Below the pieces are notes generated by a model. It had not been told where the DNA came from. It searched no databases and worked only from the letters and a program-made list of their open reading frames with translations. A stretch of DNA of 64,000 nt, taken from assembly GCF_025961205.1 (NCBI RefSeq), contig NZ_JAOQNH010000002.1, positions 1,172,208-1,236,207 of the forward strand. Direction: 5' to 3'. The position numbers and the translations under genes are program-made. The stretch comes from Azospirillum fermentarium (GTDB taxonomy: Bacteria; Pseudomonadota; Alphaproteobacteria; Azospirillales; Azospirillaceae). Positions 11,004-19,520 of the stretch are shown here, one piece after another (position 1 is the stretch's first letter; the number at the start of each line of letters is the position of its first letter).

Positions 11004-11825
11004 CCGCAACACTGGGGCCGGTCGGGCGTAGTGATACCCCTGCACCAGATCGGCCCCGGCATCGGCGGCAAGCTGGTGCTGGTCGGCGGTCTCGATTCCC
11101 TCGCACACCGCCTGGGCGCCCAGCGAGTGGATGATCTCCACCAGCCGCGGCAGGATCAGGCGGGCGCGGCGGTTGTGGGTGGCCTGCTCGATCAGGCTGC
11201 GGTCCAGCTTCACGATGTCCGGCGTCAGGTGCCACAGCCGGTCGAAATTGGAATGGCGGCAGCCGAAATCGTCCAACGCGATGCGGTAGCCGCGGCGCTG
11301 GTACGCCTCCACCGCCACAGCCAGATGGCCCAGATCGTCGATGCCCGATTCCAGAATCTCCAGAACCACCCGGCTGGGCGACAGACCGCACTGGGCCAGC
11401 AGCGCTTCGAACGCCGCCCCGTGGCCGCCGCCGACGCTGAGCAGGTGGCGCGCGTCCACGTTGAGGAAAAGCGTGTCGCCGGCCCGCGCCTGACGGGCGA
11501 AGTTCAGGGCGTGGACCGTGCGGCACAGCCGGTCGAAGGTCACGATGTCCGCCCCTTGCGGCCGGGCAAAGGCATCCGGGGGGGCCAGGGGGCTGCCGTC
11601 GGCGTCGGTGGCGCGCAACAGCGCCTCGAACGCCACGGGCTGATGGGTGCGGGGGTCGAGAATCGGCTGAAAGACGCTGCGCAGCGTCAGCCCCTTGAAA
11701 CGGGCAAAAGCGGCCCCATCCTCCCCATCCCGGTTCAGACCCACCCCATCATGCCCGCAAAAATAGTTTTCGATGCCGGTATCGTGCCGCAAGGGCGGGG
11801 TTCGGGGATTGATTGCAACGTTCAT
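10953..11825 (-). CDS. EAL-domain cyclic-di-GMP phosphodiesterase (stand-alone)
   Basis: A 290-residue protein that consists of little besides an EAL domain. The domain motifs are FEALLR, FLNVDA, VLEILES, ALDDFG, IVKLDRSLI, VCEGIET and VQGYHYARP, so the metal- and substrate-binding acidic residues appear intact. The family hydrolyses c-di-GMP to pGpG. Loop 6, usually DDFGTGYSS, reads DDFGCRHSN, which may alter dimerisation or activity. There is no GGDEF, PAS or membrane segment. The start is supported by GGGAGAG five bases upstream. The last residues (PLAPPGRGAREARG) are encoded by a REP-like palindrome, so the native C-terminus may have been replaced by the repeat. Confidence 0.9.
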   Translation of the reverse strand: MNVAINPRTPPLRHDTGIENYFCGHDGVGLNRDGEDGAAFARFKGLTLRSVFQPILDPRTHQPVAFEALLRATDADGSPLAPPDAFARPQGADIVTFDRLCRTVHALNFARQARAGDTLFLNVDARHLLSVGGGHGAAFEALLAQCGLSPSRVVLEILESGIDDLGHLAVAVEAYQRRGYRIALDDFGCRHSNFDRLWHLTPDIVKLDRSLIEQATHNRRARLILPRLVEIIHSLGAQAVCEGIETADQHQLAADAGADLVQGYHYARPAPVLRDTPLAPPGRGAREARG

Positions 11826-11916
11826 GGCGCTCTCCCGGCCTTCTCACGGAACCGAGGATAGGAGATTGCGATAACAATGTACAGGAGAACGCCGGGAAAG
11901 CGTGGAATATTCTACA

Positions 11917-11934
11917 GTTATACAAATATATAAC
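11917..11934. promoter_or_regulatory. Palindrome upstream of the EAL gene
   Basis: GTTATACAAATATATAAC: two 6-base arms (GTTATA/TATAAC) around a 6-base spacer in an A+T-rich patch between the LysE stop and the EAL start, about 90 bases ahead of the EAL ATG. It could be an operator or a promoter element (TATAAC resembles a -10 box on the minus strand). The protein that would bind it is unknown. Confidence 0.4.
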
Positions 11935-11936
11935 GT

Positions 11937-12563
11937 TCAATCCACAGCAAGCATCAACCGTGCGCCCAGCAGGCCCAGCGCGGCGGCGGCGGCCCGGTCG
12001 AACCAGCCTTTCCCGCGCAGATAGGCGGCCCGCGGCCCCGCCGAGGAAAACACCACGGCGACCAGCGTGTACCACCCCGCCTCGATCAGGAAGACGGCGG
12101 GCGGCAGCGCGGCCACGATCCACCCCGGCGGCTCGGCGGGCAGCAGCGCGGCGAAGATGCCGCCATAGACCAGGGCGGTCTTGGGGTTGCTGATCTGGGT
12201 CGCCAGCCCCAATCCCAGGCTGCGCCAGAACCGCGGCGGTTCCCCGGCCCCGTCCAGGCGGACGGCCATGGGCTCCCCGGCCCCGCGCCACAGCCGCCAC
12301 GCCAGCAGCAGCAGATAGCCCCCGCCGAGGATCTTCAGCCCGAGATACAGCCACCCCACGGTGCTGAGCAGGGCATAGAGACCCACCAGCGCCAGGGCGG
12401 CGAACACCACCCCGCCGGCCCCCATGCCCACCGCCGCCGCCACCCCGTCCGCCCGCGACCGGGCCACCGCGGTGCGGGCCACCAGCACGAAGCTGGGGCC
12501 GGGGCTGGCCGCCCCCATGGCCAGAGCCGCCAGAATAGCGAGGAACGCAAGCACGGGGTCCAT
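11937..12563 (-). CDS. LysE/RhtB-family amino-acid exporter
   Basis: A 208-residue integral membrane protein with about six hydrophobic segments. The N-terminus has the family pattern GAASPGPSFVLVARTAVARSR, and the middle has LGLKILGGGYLLLLAWRLWR followed by GLATQISNPKTALVYGGIFAALLP. Members export amino acids such as lysine, homoserine or threonine, or related compounds; the substrate here cannot be read from sequence. It is in the same direction as the cupin gene, 34 bases downstream of it, so they may be co-transcribed. Confidence 0.88.
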   Translation of the reverse strand: MDPVLAFLAILAALAMGAASPGPSFVLVARTAVARSRADGVAAAVGMGAGGVVFAALALVGLYALLSTVGWLYLGLKILGGGYLLLLAWRLWRGAGEPMAVRLDGAGEPPRFWRSLGLGLATQISNPKTALVYGGIFAALLPAEPPGWIVAALPPAVFLIEAGWYTLVAVVFSSAGPRAAYLRGKGWFDRAAAAALGLLGARLMLAVD

Positions 12564-12597
12564 GAAAAGATCCTTTACGGCAAAGAGGGCTGCCAGA

Positions 12598-12957
12598 TTA
12601 CAGCCTCGCCGGATCAGCCACCGTGCGTTCGTTGGTCACATTGCCGGTGTTCAGCGTGGTCTTCGGCTCCAGCAGCAGCACCGCGCATTCCTCCGGTGCC
12701 ACCGGCATGTGCTCGACGCCGCGGGGCACCACGATGAACTCGCCCGGTTCGACCCACACGTCGTGACCGCGGAAGCGCATCAGCATCCGGCCCGACACTA
12801 CGAGGAACAGTTCGTCCTCGGCCTCGTGGTGATGCCAGACGAATTCGCCCTTCAGCTTGACCAGCTTCACATGGCTGTCGTTGACCTCCCCGGCAATGCG
12901 GGGGGACCAGTGTTCGGAGAAGGAGGCGAAGGCGTCGGCCAGGTTGACTTTCTTCAC
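12598..12957 (-). CDS. Small cupin-domain protein
   Basis: A 119-residue single-domain cupin. The metal-binding motifs are visible: FVWHHHEAEDELFLVVSG (His-His-His...Glu) around residues 39-56 and GEFIVVPRGVEHMPVA (second His) around 72-87. Proteins of this size can be isomerases, dioxygenases or sensory proteins; the function is unknown. The gene starts with GTG, preceded by AAGGAG at a distance of 10 bases. Confidence 0.85.
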   Translation of the reverse strand: MKKVNLADAFASFSEHWSPRIAGEVNDSHVKLVKLKGEFVWHHHEAEDELFLVVSGRMLMRFRGHDVWVEPGEFIVVPRGVEHMPVAPEECAVLLLEPKTTLNTGNVTNERTVADPARL

Positions 12958-12984
12958 GGGGGGAAACTCCTTCCAGATTGGGGA

Positions 12985-13608
12985 TCAGGGATCGGTGGGC
13001 ACCAGCGCCGCCATCGCCCCCTGCCCCTCCGCGGCCAGACCGGCGGCCACGCCGGCGCGGTCGGCGGGGGTGCGGTTCTGGCTGGCCTTCCATTTGCCCT
13101 CGATGCGGGCGATGGGGATGCGGATGCCGACGATGCCCTTCAGTTGCGCGGCGATGAAGTCCGCCGGGGCGTCGTCCACGCCCCAGGGGTCGGCGCGGCC
13201 CGCCTCGTGCCGGTCGCTCAGGCGGGCGACCACCCCGTGCAGGCGTCCGGCGTCCTCGAACACCTCCAGCGGGCCATAGGCGTGGACGGCGACGTAGTTC
13301 CAGGTGGGCACCACCTTCCCCGTCCCGGCCTTCGTCGGGTACCACGACGGGGTGACATAGGCGTCCGGTCCTTGGACCATCACCAGCGCCTCCACGCGCG
13401 AGTCGAAACGCCGCCATTGGGGGTTGCCGCGGGACAGGTGGCCGTAGAGCGTGCCCCGCTCCCCCTCCGCCTCGTCCAGCAGCAGGGGCAGCGGCGTGGC
13501 CTCCAGCCCTTCCGTGCCCATGGTCACCAGGGTCGCCAGCCCCGCCCGGCGGATGGCGTCGAACAGCACGGGCAGGCGGTTCTCGGCGAACGCGGGCGGG
13601 ACGTGCAT
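12985..13608 (-). CDS. PaiB-like FMN-binding protein
   Basis: A 207-residue protein of the PaiB/FMN-binding split-barrel family. Typical segments are the N-terminal MHVPPAFAE, GHLSRGNPQWRRFDS, VMVQGPDAYVTPSWYPTK and VVPTWNYVAVHAYG, with LKGIVGIRIPIARIEGKWKASQNR near the C-terminus. In Bacillus, PaiB is linked to negative regulation of protease and sporulation genes, but many homologues are simply FMN/haem-binding oxidoreductase-like proteins. It sits 9 bases beyond era on the same strand and may be the last part of, or a follower to, the neighbouring transcripts. Confidence 0.85.
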   Translation of the reverse strand: MHVPPAFAENRLPVLFDAIRRAGLATLVTMGTEGLEATPLPLLLDEAEGERGTLYGHLSRGNPQWRRFDSRVEALVMVQGPDAYVTPSWYPTKAGTGKVVPTWNYVAVHAYGPLEVFEDAGRLHGVVARLSDRHEAGRADPWGVDDAPADFIAAQLKGIVGIRIPIARIEGKWKASQNRTPADRAGVAAGLAAEGQGAMAALVPTDP

Positions 13609-13617
13609 GGGCGTTCC

Positions 13618-14580
13618 TCAGCTCTGGTAATCCAGGCCCCAGACCCGGTAGCGTTCGGGGTCGTCCAGCCAGCCTTCGCGCACCTTGACGAACAGCATCA
13701 GGTGGACGCGCTGTTCCAGCATCGCCTCAAGCTCGGTGCGGGCGGAGGAGCCGATCTGCTTGATGCGCTGGCCGCCCTTGCCCAGAACGATGGCCTTCTG
13801 GCTTTCGCGCTGGACATAGACGACCTGGCTGATCTTCACCGACCCGTCCTGGAACTCCTCCCACGCTTCCGTTTCCACGGTGGTGGCATAGGGCAGTTCC
13901 TGGTGAAGCTGAAGGAACAGCTTCTCCCGCGTGATTTCCGCCGCCAGCAGCCGCATGGGCATGTCGGAAATCTGGTCCTCGGGGTACAGCCACGGCCCCT
14001 CTTCCACCTGGGCGGCCAGGAAGGAGCGCAGCCGGCCCACGCCGTCGCCGGTCTGGGCGGAGATCATGAAGGTGTCGGTGAACACCCCCTCGGCGTTCAG
14101 CTCCTGCGTCAGCGCCAGCAGGACTTCGCGCTTCACCAGATCGATCTTGTTGAGGATCAGGATGGCCGGACGCTTGCTGTCCTTCAGCCGGGCGATGATG
14201 CCGCGGGTGTCGTCGTCGATGCCGCGGCGGCTGCTGTCATACAGCACCGCGATCATGTCGGCCTCTTCCGCCCCCTGCCAGGCGGCGGCGACCATGGCCT
14301 TGTCCAGCCGGCGGCGGGGGGTGAAGATGCCGGGGGTGTCCACGAACAGCAGCTGGCTGTCGCCCTCGATGGTGATGCCCAGCACGCGCGAGCGGGTGGT
14401 CTGCACCTTGGGGCTGACGATGGACACCTTGGCGCCGATCATGGTGTTGACCAGCGTCGATTTGCCGGCGTTGGGCGCGCCCACCAGCGCCACGAAGCCG
14501 CAGCGGGTCTGACCGCCCTCCCCGTCCCCGGCATCCGCGTCATCCCCCGCCGGGTTCAGGGATTCGAAATCGTCACTCAT
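13618..14580 (-). CDS. era: GTPase Era
   Basis: A 320-residue essential GTPase that binds the 3' end of 16S rRNA during 30S assembly. The G domain has G1 GAPNAGKST, G3 DTPGI and G4 NKID. The C-terminal KH domain has IVLGKGGQRIKQIGSSAR. The N-terminus is extended by an acidic segment of about 25 residues before RCGFVALVG. The ATG overlaps the rnc stop by 8 bases, so the two genes are translationally linked. Confidence 0.97.
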   Translation of the reverse strand: MSDDFESLNPAGDDADAGDGEGGQTRCGFVALVGAPNAGKSTLVNTMIGAKVSIVSPKVQTTRSRVLGITIEGDSQLLFVDTPGIFTPRRRLDKAMVAAAWQGAEEADMIAVLYDSSRRGIDDDTRGIIARLKDSKRPAILILNKIDLVKREVLLALTQELNAEGVFTDTFMISAQTGDGVGRLRSFLAAQVEEGPWLYPEDQISDMPMRLLAAEITREKLFLQLHQELPYATTVETEAWEEFQDGSVKISQVVYVQRESQKAIVLGKGGQRIKQIGSSARTELEAMLEQRVHLMLFVKVREGWLDDPERYRVWGLDYQS

Positions 14581-15304
14581 CAACCACAACTCCCACCAGC
14601 CGCAGCAGCGCGCGTGCGGCATTCTTCTCGGCAATGCGTTTGCTGGAGCCGGCGCCGTCCGCCGCCCCCACACCGTCAACCATCACTGTAACCTGAAATT
14701 CCGGCGCATGAGCCGGGCCGCGGCATTCCACCAGGGCATAGGAGGGCAGCGGCTTTCCCTTGCCCTGCGCCCATTCCTGCAAAATCGTCTTGGGATCGCT
14801 GGGCGGGGCGGCGGAGCGGTCGATGCGCCCGGCCCAGCGGTCGCGCACGAACCGGTACGCCGCCGGCATGCCGCCGTCGAGATAGAGCGCGCCGATCACC
14901 GCTTCGCACGCGTCGGCCAGGATGGTGGCGTTGGTGCGCCCGCCCCCCGCCGCTTCCGACGGCGACAGCCGCAGATGGCCGCCCAGCCCGATGGACAACG
15001 CCACCTGCTCCAGCGTTTCCCGGCGGACCAGGGACGCGTGGCGCTTGGCCAGCGCCCCTTCCTTTTCGGTGGGGAACCGCTCCAGCAGCCATTCGGCGAT
15101 CAGCAGCCCCACCACCCGGTCGCCCAGGAACTCCAGCCGTTCGTACCCCGCCCCCGGCCCGCCCGGCTGCCGGGTGCGCCCGGCCCGCTCCAGCCCCATC
15201 AGGCTGGGGTGGGTCACCGCATCGGCCAGCAGCGCCGGGTCGGCGAAACGGTGCCCCAGCGCATCGGCCAGGGCATCCAGCGTGCCCGCTTCCGGCGTGG
15301 TCAT
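14573..15304 (-). CDS. rnc: Ribonuclease III
   Basis: A 243-residue double-strand-specific endoribonuclease for rRNA and mRNA processing. The catalytic signature ERLEFLGDRVVGL is near residue 45, followed by the second acidic site in ADACEAVIGALYLDGG. The C-terminal dsRNA-binding domain contains KTILQEWAQGKGKPLPSYALVE and GSSKRIAEKNAARALLRL. The canonical Ala of FLGDAV is Arg here. Start 15304 has GAAGGG six bases upstream. A second in-frame ATG at 15349 overlaps the lepB stop as ATGA and would add 15 residues. Both are plausible. Confidence 0.93.
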   Translation of the reverse strand: MTTPEAGTLDALADALGHRFADPALLADAVTHPSLMGLERAGRTRQPGGPGAGYERLEFLGDRVVGLLIAEWLLERFPTEKEGALAKRHASLVRRETLEQVALSIGLGGHLRLSPSEAAGGGRTNATILADACEAVIGALYLDGGMPAAYRFVRDRWAGRIDRSAAPPSDPKTILQEWAQGKGKPLPSYALVECRGPAHAPEFQVTVMVDGVGAADGAGSSKRIAEKNAARALLRLVGVVVDE

Positions 15305-15345
15305 GATGTGCCCTTCGACCTCACGCGATGCCTGCATTGTCCGGG

Positions 15346-16101
15346 TCATTTCACGCCGGTGAACAGCCGGCCCAGGCGCAGGTCGAACGGCCAGCGCCAG
15401 ATCTCATAGAAGGATGTGCCGTTATCCAGCGAGAAGAAGAGGAATTCCGCCCGGCCCACCAGATTTTCCATGGGCACATAGCCGACCATCCCCGGCACCC
15501 GGCTGTCCAGCGAGTTGTCGCGGTTGTCGCCCATCATGAACAGGTGCCCCGGCGGCACGGTGTACACGGGGGTGTTGTCCAGCGGCCCCATGTCGGATTC
15601 CTCCAGAATCCGGTGCTTGCGGCCGTTGGGCAGGGTCTCGACGTACTGGGTGGTGCGCAGCTCGCGCCCGCTGGCGTCGGTGGTGACGAAATCCTCGATC
15701 CGTTCGCGCGGGACCGGCTGGCCGTTGATGTGCAGGATGCCGCCGGTCATCTGGATGGTGTCGCCGGGCAGGCCGATGACGCGCTTGATGTAATCGGTCT
15801 TGTTGTCCTTGGGCAGCTTGAACACCGCCACGTCGCCCCGCTCCGGCACCTTTTCCATGATGCGCCCCGAGAACAGCGGCAGCCCCAGCGTGACCGAATA
15901 GCGGCTGTATCCATAAGAATATTTGGAGACGAACAGGTAATCGCCGACCAGCAGCGTGGGGATCATCGAACCGGACGGAATGTTGAACGGCTCGAAGGCG
16001 AAAGTGCGCACGCCGAACGCGATGATGACCGCGTAGAACACGGTCTTCAGGGTTTCGGCGAAACCGCCGTCTTCCTTCTTCTGGTTTTCAATCAAGGCCA
16101 T
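15346..16101 (-). CDS. lepB: Signal peptidase I
   Basis: A 251-residue inner-membrane serine protease that removes signal peptides from exported preproteins. There is one N-terminal membrane segment (TVFYAVIIAFGVRTFAF). The Ser/Lys catalytic dyad is Ser45 in IPSGSMIPTL and Lys106 in DYIKRVIGLPGD. Box E is FMMGDNRDNSLDSR. Start 16101 (MALIENQ) puts the transmembrane segment at the usual distance; the frame extends further upstream without conserved sequence. It lies between acpS and rnc in the alphaproteobacterial core operon. Confidence 0.96.
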   Translation of the reverse strand: MALIENQKKEDGGFAETLKTVFYAVIIAFGVRTFAFEPFNIPSGSMIPTLLVGDYLFVSKYSYGYSRYSVTLGLPLFSGRIMEKVPERGDVAVFKLPKDNKTDYIKRVIGLPGDTIQMTGGILHINGQPVPRERIEDFVTTDASGRELRTTQYVETLPNGRKHRILEESDMGPLDNTPVYTVPPGHLFMMGDNRDNSLDSRVPGMVGYVPMENLVGRAEFLFFSLDNGTSFYEIWRWPFDLRLGRLFTGVK

Positions 16102-16129
16102 GGGCTTTCGGTCGGGGGCTGGAAAACGG

Positions 16130-16567
16130 TCACGGGGAAAGGGGGACGGCACTGATGACCACGAACGCCTCGGCCAGCGGGTATTCGTCGGTCAGGCTGA
16201 CGTCGATGCGGGCGGTGTGGCCGGGGGGGGTGATGGCCTCCAGCCGGGCCAGCGCCCCGCCGGTCAGGTGCAGCGTCGGCTGGCCGCCGGGACGGTTGAC
16301 CACACCGATGTCGCGCAGGAACACACCCTGGGAAAAACCGGTGCCCAGCGCCTTGGCGCAGGCTTCCTTGGCGGCGAAGCGCTTGGCGTAGCTGGCGGCC
16401 CGCCCGCGGGCGCGGCGTTCGGACCGGGCGCGCTCCACCGCGGTGAAGACGCGGGCGATGAAGCGCTCGCCGAACCGCTCCAGGCTCTTTTCCACCCGGC
16501 GGATGTCGGTCAGGTCGTTGCCGATCCCGAGGATCAGGCCGGCGGGGGCCATGCCGGCGCCGCTCAT
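16130..16567 (-). CDS. acpS: Holo-acyl-carrier-protein synthase
   Basis: A 145-residue 4'-phosphopantetheinyl transferase that activates acyl carrier protein. Both metal/CoA-binding motifs are present: [13 protein letters not shown] (Asp18) and [15 protein letters not shown]. The C-terminal [17 protein letters not shown] is typical. The ATG overlaps the pdxJ stop by 4 bases (ATGA). It is slightly longer than the 126 residues of E. coli AcpS because of an eight-residue N-terminal extension. Confidence 0.96.
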   Translation of the reverse strand: MSGAGMAPAGLILGIGNDLTDIRRVEKSLERFGERFIARVFTAVERARSERRARGRAASYAKRFAAKEACAKALGTGFSQGVFLRDIGVVNRPGGQPTLHLTGGALARLEAITPPGHTARIDVSLTDEYPLAEAFVVISAVPLSP

Positions 16568-17340
16568 GGGGCTCCCGTCCAGGGCGGCACCGCCTCGCGC
16601 GCCGCGTCCATGGCCGCGCGCATCCGGCGGATGGCGGCGTCCAGGCCGATGAACAGCGCCTCGCCCATCAGGAAATGGCCGATGTTCAACTCGACGATGG
16701 TGGGGATGGCGGCCACCGGGCCGACGGTCTCGTAGCTCAGGCCGTGGCCGGCGTGGCATTCCAGCCCGATGGCGGCGGCATGGGCCGCGGCGCGCCGGAT
16801 GCGGGCCAGCTCGTGGTCCCGCTCCGCTCCCTCGGGTGCATCGCAATAGGCGCCGGTGTGCAGTTCCACCACCGGGGCGCCCAGCGCGCGCGCGGCGTCG
16901 AGCTGGGCCGGCTCCGGGTCGATGAACAGCGATACCCGCACGCCCGCCGCCCCCAGCTCGGCGATATAGCGTTGCAGATGATCCCGCCCGCCGATGACGT
17001 CCAGCCCGCCCTCGGTCGTCACCTCGGTGCGCTTTTCCGGGACCAGACAGGCGGCATGCGGCTTGTGTTGCCGCGCGATGCCCAGCATCTCGGGCGTGGC
17101 GGCCATTTCGAAATTGAGCGGAATGGCGATGGACGCCATCAGCCGTTCGATGTCGGCGTCGCGGATGTGGCGGCGGTCTTCGCGCAGATGGGCGGTGATG
17201 CCGTCGGCCCCCGCCGCCTGTGCCGCCAGGGCGGCGCGCACCGGGTCGGGGTGCTGGCCGCCGCGGGCGTTGCGCACGGTCGCCACATGGTCGATGTTCA
17301 CGCCGAGACGCAGGGCATGAGGGGTCGGATGGCGGGTCAT
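16564..17340 (-). CDS. pdxJ: Pyridoxine 5'-phosphate synthase
   Basis: A 258-residue TIM-barrel enzyme that condenses 1-deoxyxylulose 5-phosphate with aminoacetone 3-phosphate to form pyridoxine 5'-phosphate. Family motifs are [17 protein letters not shown] at 12-28, [44 protein letters not shown], and the C-terminal [17 protein letters not shown]. First gene of the pdxJ-acpS-lepB-rnc-era cluster, all on the minus strand with overlaps, so regulation of the whole set probably starts just upstream of 17340. Confidence 0.97.
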   Translation of the reverse strand: MTRHPTPHALRLGVNIDHVATVRNARGGQHPDPVRAALAAQAAGADGITAHLREDRRHIRDADIERLMASIAIPLNFEMAATPEMLGIARQHKPHAACLVPEKRTEVTTEGGLDVIGGRDHLQRYIAELGAAGVRVSLFIDPEPAQLDAARALGAPVVELHTGAYCDAPEGAERDHELARIRRAAAHAAAIGLECHAGHGLSYETVGPVAAIPTIVELNIGHFLMGEALFIGLDAAIRRMRAAMDAAREAVPPWTGAP

Positions 17341-17507
17341 GGCGGCGGGCGGCTCCGGGGCAACGGTCCCACCGCGACAGGGCCGGCGCGCGGCGGAGGA
17401 CTGCCGACTATATAGCGGTGCGCCGGCCCGCCGTCACCTGCGGATGCGGGCTTTTGTGATGCCGGGCCGGCGCATCCGTGCACAGCCCCCAGCGCATGCC
17501 ACCCGGT

Positions 17508-19193
17508 TCAGGACCGGAACGTCAGGTCGTTGCCGTTCAGCAGTGTGTTGGCGAACACCCCCAGCAGCCGCACGTCGGCGGCGGTGATGTTGCCGTCGCC
17601 GCCGCTGTCCTGGACCTGATACAGCCCGGTGTTGGTGCCGTCGGTGGCCAGCAGCAGGAACGGATCCTGGCTGCCGCCCTGGGTTGTGCCGATGGCCCGC
17701 CGCACGCTGGCCAGTTCCGCATCGGCCAGGGCGGCGATGGGGGTGCCCAGGTGGAACAGCTCGATCCCCCCGCCGGGGGTGATGCCGTTGGTGTCGGCCG
17801 CCCGCTTGCCCATCACCCCGTTGTGGTCGCGGTCCAGCCCGTTGAACAGCCCGCCGAAGACCACCACCAGATCCTCGCCGCCGGCAAAGCCGTTGATGGT
17901 GTCGTACCCATACGACTGGCCGAGGCCGCCCCCCTGTTCCGAGCCGTTGTACAACACCTCGTCCCGGCCGTTGCCGGTGACGAGGTGCAGGGTGTCGGCC
18001 CCCAGCCGGCCGTTGAAGCTGACGGTCCCCGCCCCCAGCCGCACGGAATCGTCGCTGTCGCTGCCGCTCAGGGTTTCGATACCGCTGAAGAACAGGGTGC
18101 TGTTGGTGTCCAGGGTCACCACGTCGGTGTTGACGCCCCCGGTCAGCACATCCACGCCCGACACGGTGATGGTGGAGCCGGTACCGGCCAGATCGACCCA
18201 TTCCAGGCCCGCACCGCCCCACAGCGCCTCGACGTCATAGACCGTCATCCAACTGAAGGAACCGCGCAGGGACACCGAATCGGAGCCGGCGCTGCCGTAC
18301 AGGGTTTCCAGACCGCTGACCGCGATGACCGATCCGCTTTCGTCGCCGATGGACGTCAGGGTGACCACATCGGTGCCGGTGCCGCCGATCAGGGTTTCCA
18401 TCCGGTTGGTGAACAGCGTGCTGCCCATGCCGCCCAGCGTCACCACGTCGGTTTCGGTGCTGCCCTGCAGCGCGTCGATGGCACCGATGGTCAGGGTGGA
18501 GGCTGCGGCCAGCACCACGGTTTCCCGCGCGGCGGACCCGAACAGGGTTTCGATGCCCCACACCGTCATCACCTGTTCCGCCGCCAGGCCGGTGTCGTGG
18601 GCCAGGGTGACCACATCGGTGCCGGTGCCGCCGGCGATGGCCGCCTGGCCGGCGGACACCTGCACCGTGTTCCCGGCGTTGCCCAGGATCAGGGTCGTCC
18701 CGTTGGGCAGGGCGTTCACCACCTCCACCCCCGCCATCAACACCGACGACGGCCCCTCGTCGGTGGTCCGGCCCAGGGTCACCGCGTCGGTGCCGGTGCC
18801 GCCGTAGATGATATAGGGGTTGAGCACGGTGACGGTGGAGCCGGCCGGCCCGCCGAGCTGGACCGCTTCCGTCACCGGCCCGGTGCCCCCGGACGTGTAC
18901 GGCGTGCCGGTGATGGTCTCCACCCCCTGGAACACGGTGGTCACCCCGTTGACCCCCGTTCCCGCCGATACCCGCCCGGCGCTGGTGAAGAGCAGCGTGA
19001 CCGCATCCTCGCCGCTGGAGCCGAACACCGATTCGATCCCCACCGCGCCAGAGGTGGGGGTGTAGACCCAGCCATGGTTGATGGTGACGCCCCCGCCGGT
19101 CAGGTTCAGAACGTCCGTTCCCGGCCCGGCGGTCAGCACATCGCCGTTGGACGCCGTGATGGTTTCACCGGCGGGGTTGAAGGTGATGTCCAT
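17508..19193 (-). CDS. Secreted RTX-like beta-repeat protein
   Basis: A 561-residue protein without a Sec signal. It is built from about ten degenerate 30-35 residue units of the form G-G-T-G-T-D-V-V-T-L ... S-G-I-E-T-L-x-G-S, each containing a version of the RTX nonapeptide GGxGxDxUx. The C-terminus changes to FLLLATDGTNTGLYQVQDSGGDG and VRLLGVFANTLLNGNDLTF, which resembles the end domain of type-I-secreted proteins. I infer export by a type I system and Ca2+-dependent folding; no T1SS genes are nearby. The start at MDITFNPAGET is chosen because the repeat domain begins there and the sequence before it is unconserved. Ligand or enzymatic activity is not apparent. Confidence 0.75.
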   Translation of the reverse strand: MDITFNPAGETITASNGDVLTAGPGTDVLNLTGGGVTINHGWVYTPTSGAVGIESVFGSSGEDAVTLLFTSAGRVSAGTGVNGVTTVFQGVETITGTPYTSGGTGPVTEAVQLGGPAGSTVTVLNPYIIYGGTGTDAVTLGRTTDEGPSSVLMAGVEVVNALPNGTTLILGNAGNTVQVSAGQAAIAGGTGTDVVTLAHDTGLAAEQVMTVWGIETLFGSAARETVVLAAASTLTIGAIDALQGSTETDVVTLGGMGSTLFTNRMETLIGGTGTDVVTLTSIGDESGSVIAVSGLETLYGSAGSDSVSLRGSFSWMTVYDVEALWGGAGLEWVDLAGTGSTITVSGVDVLTGGVNTDVVTLDTNSTLFFSGIETLSGSDSDDSVRLGAGTVSFNGRLGADTLHLVTGNGRDEVLYNGSEQGGGLGQSYGYDTINGFAGGEDLVVVFGGLFNGLDRDHNGVMGKRAADTNGITPGGGIELFHLGTPIAALADAELASVRRAIGTTQGGSQDPFLLLATDGTNTGLYQVQDSGGDGNITAADVRLLGVFANTLLNGNDLTFRS

Positions 19194-19429
19194 GGCTGCC
19201 TCGTTCGGTTTAAAGCTGGAGCGTTCGGCAAAGCCTCCGATTGTGGTTATCATGGGGAGCGGGGAGTCCGGGCGCAAGCATCAGAAATCGCTGATCTTCC
19301 CCTTATCCCCCGGAAAAACGGCGTACCTCCCCGGCCCGCCCCCGTCAGCGGGGGGATGCCCTTGCCGTTGAGCAGGGATCCGGCGGACACGGGCTGGCAG
19401 CCGGGCCGTCGCCCCGGGCCGCAGGCCGC

Positions 19430-19460
19430 CTTGACAGCGCCGCCGGGAAAGCATTTGCTC
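19430..19460 (+). promoter_or_regulatory. Possible promoter of pepA
   Basis: The 327-bp gap between the RTX-like gene and pepA holds a CTTGACA element at 19430-19436, about 85 bases before the pepA start, matching the alphaproteobacterial -35 consensus. The expected -10 region (around 19453-19459, ATTTGCT) is weak. Nothing else distinct is visible in this gap. Confidence 0.35.
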
Positions 19461-19520
19461 ACGGTTCCAACGCGCCAGCCCCGGCAGACGCCCACACCAA
19501 GACGAGAGAAAGAGGGCCGG

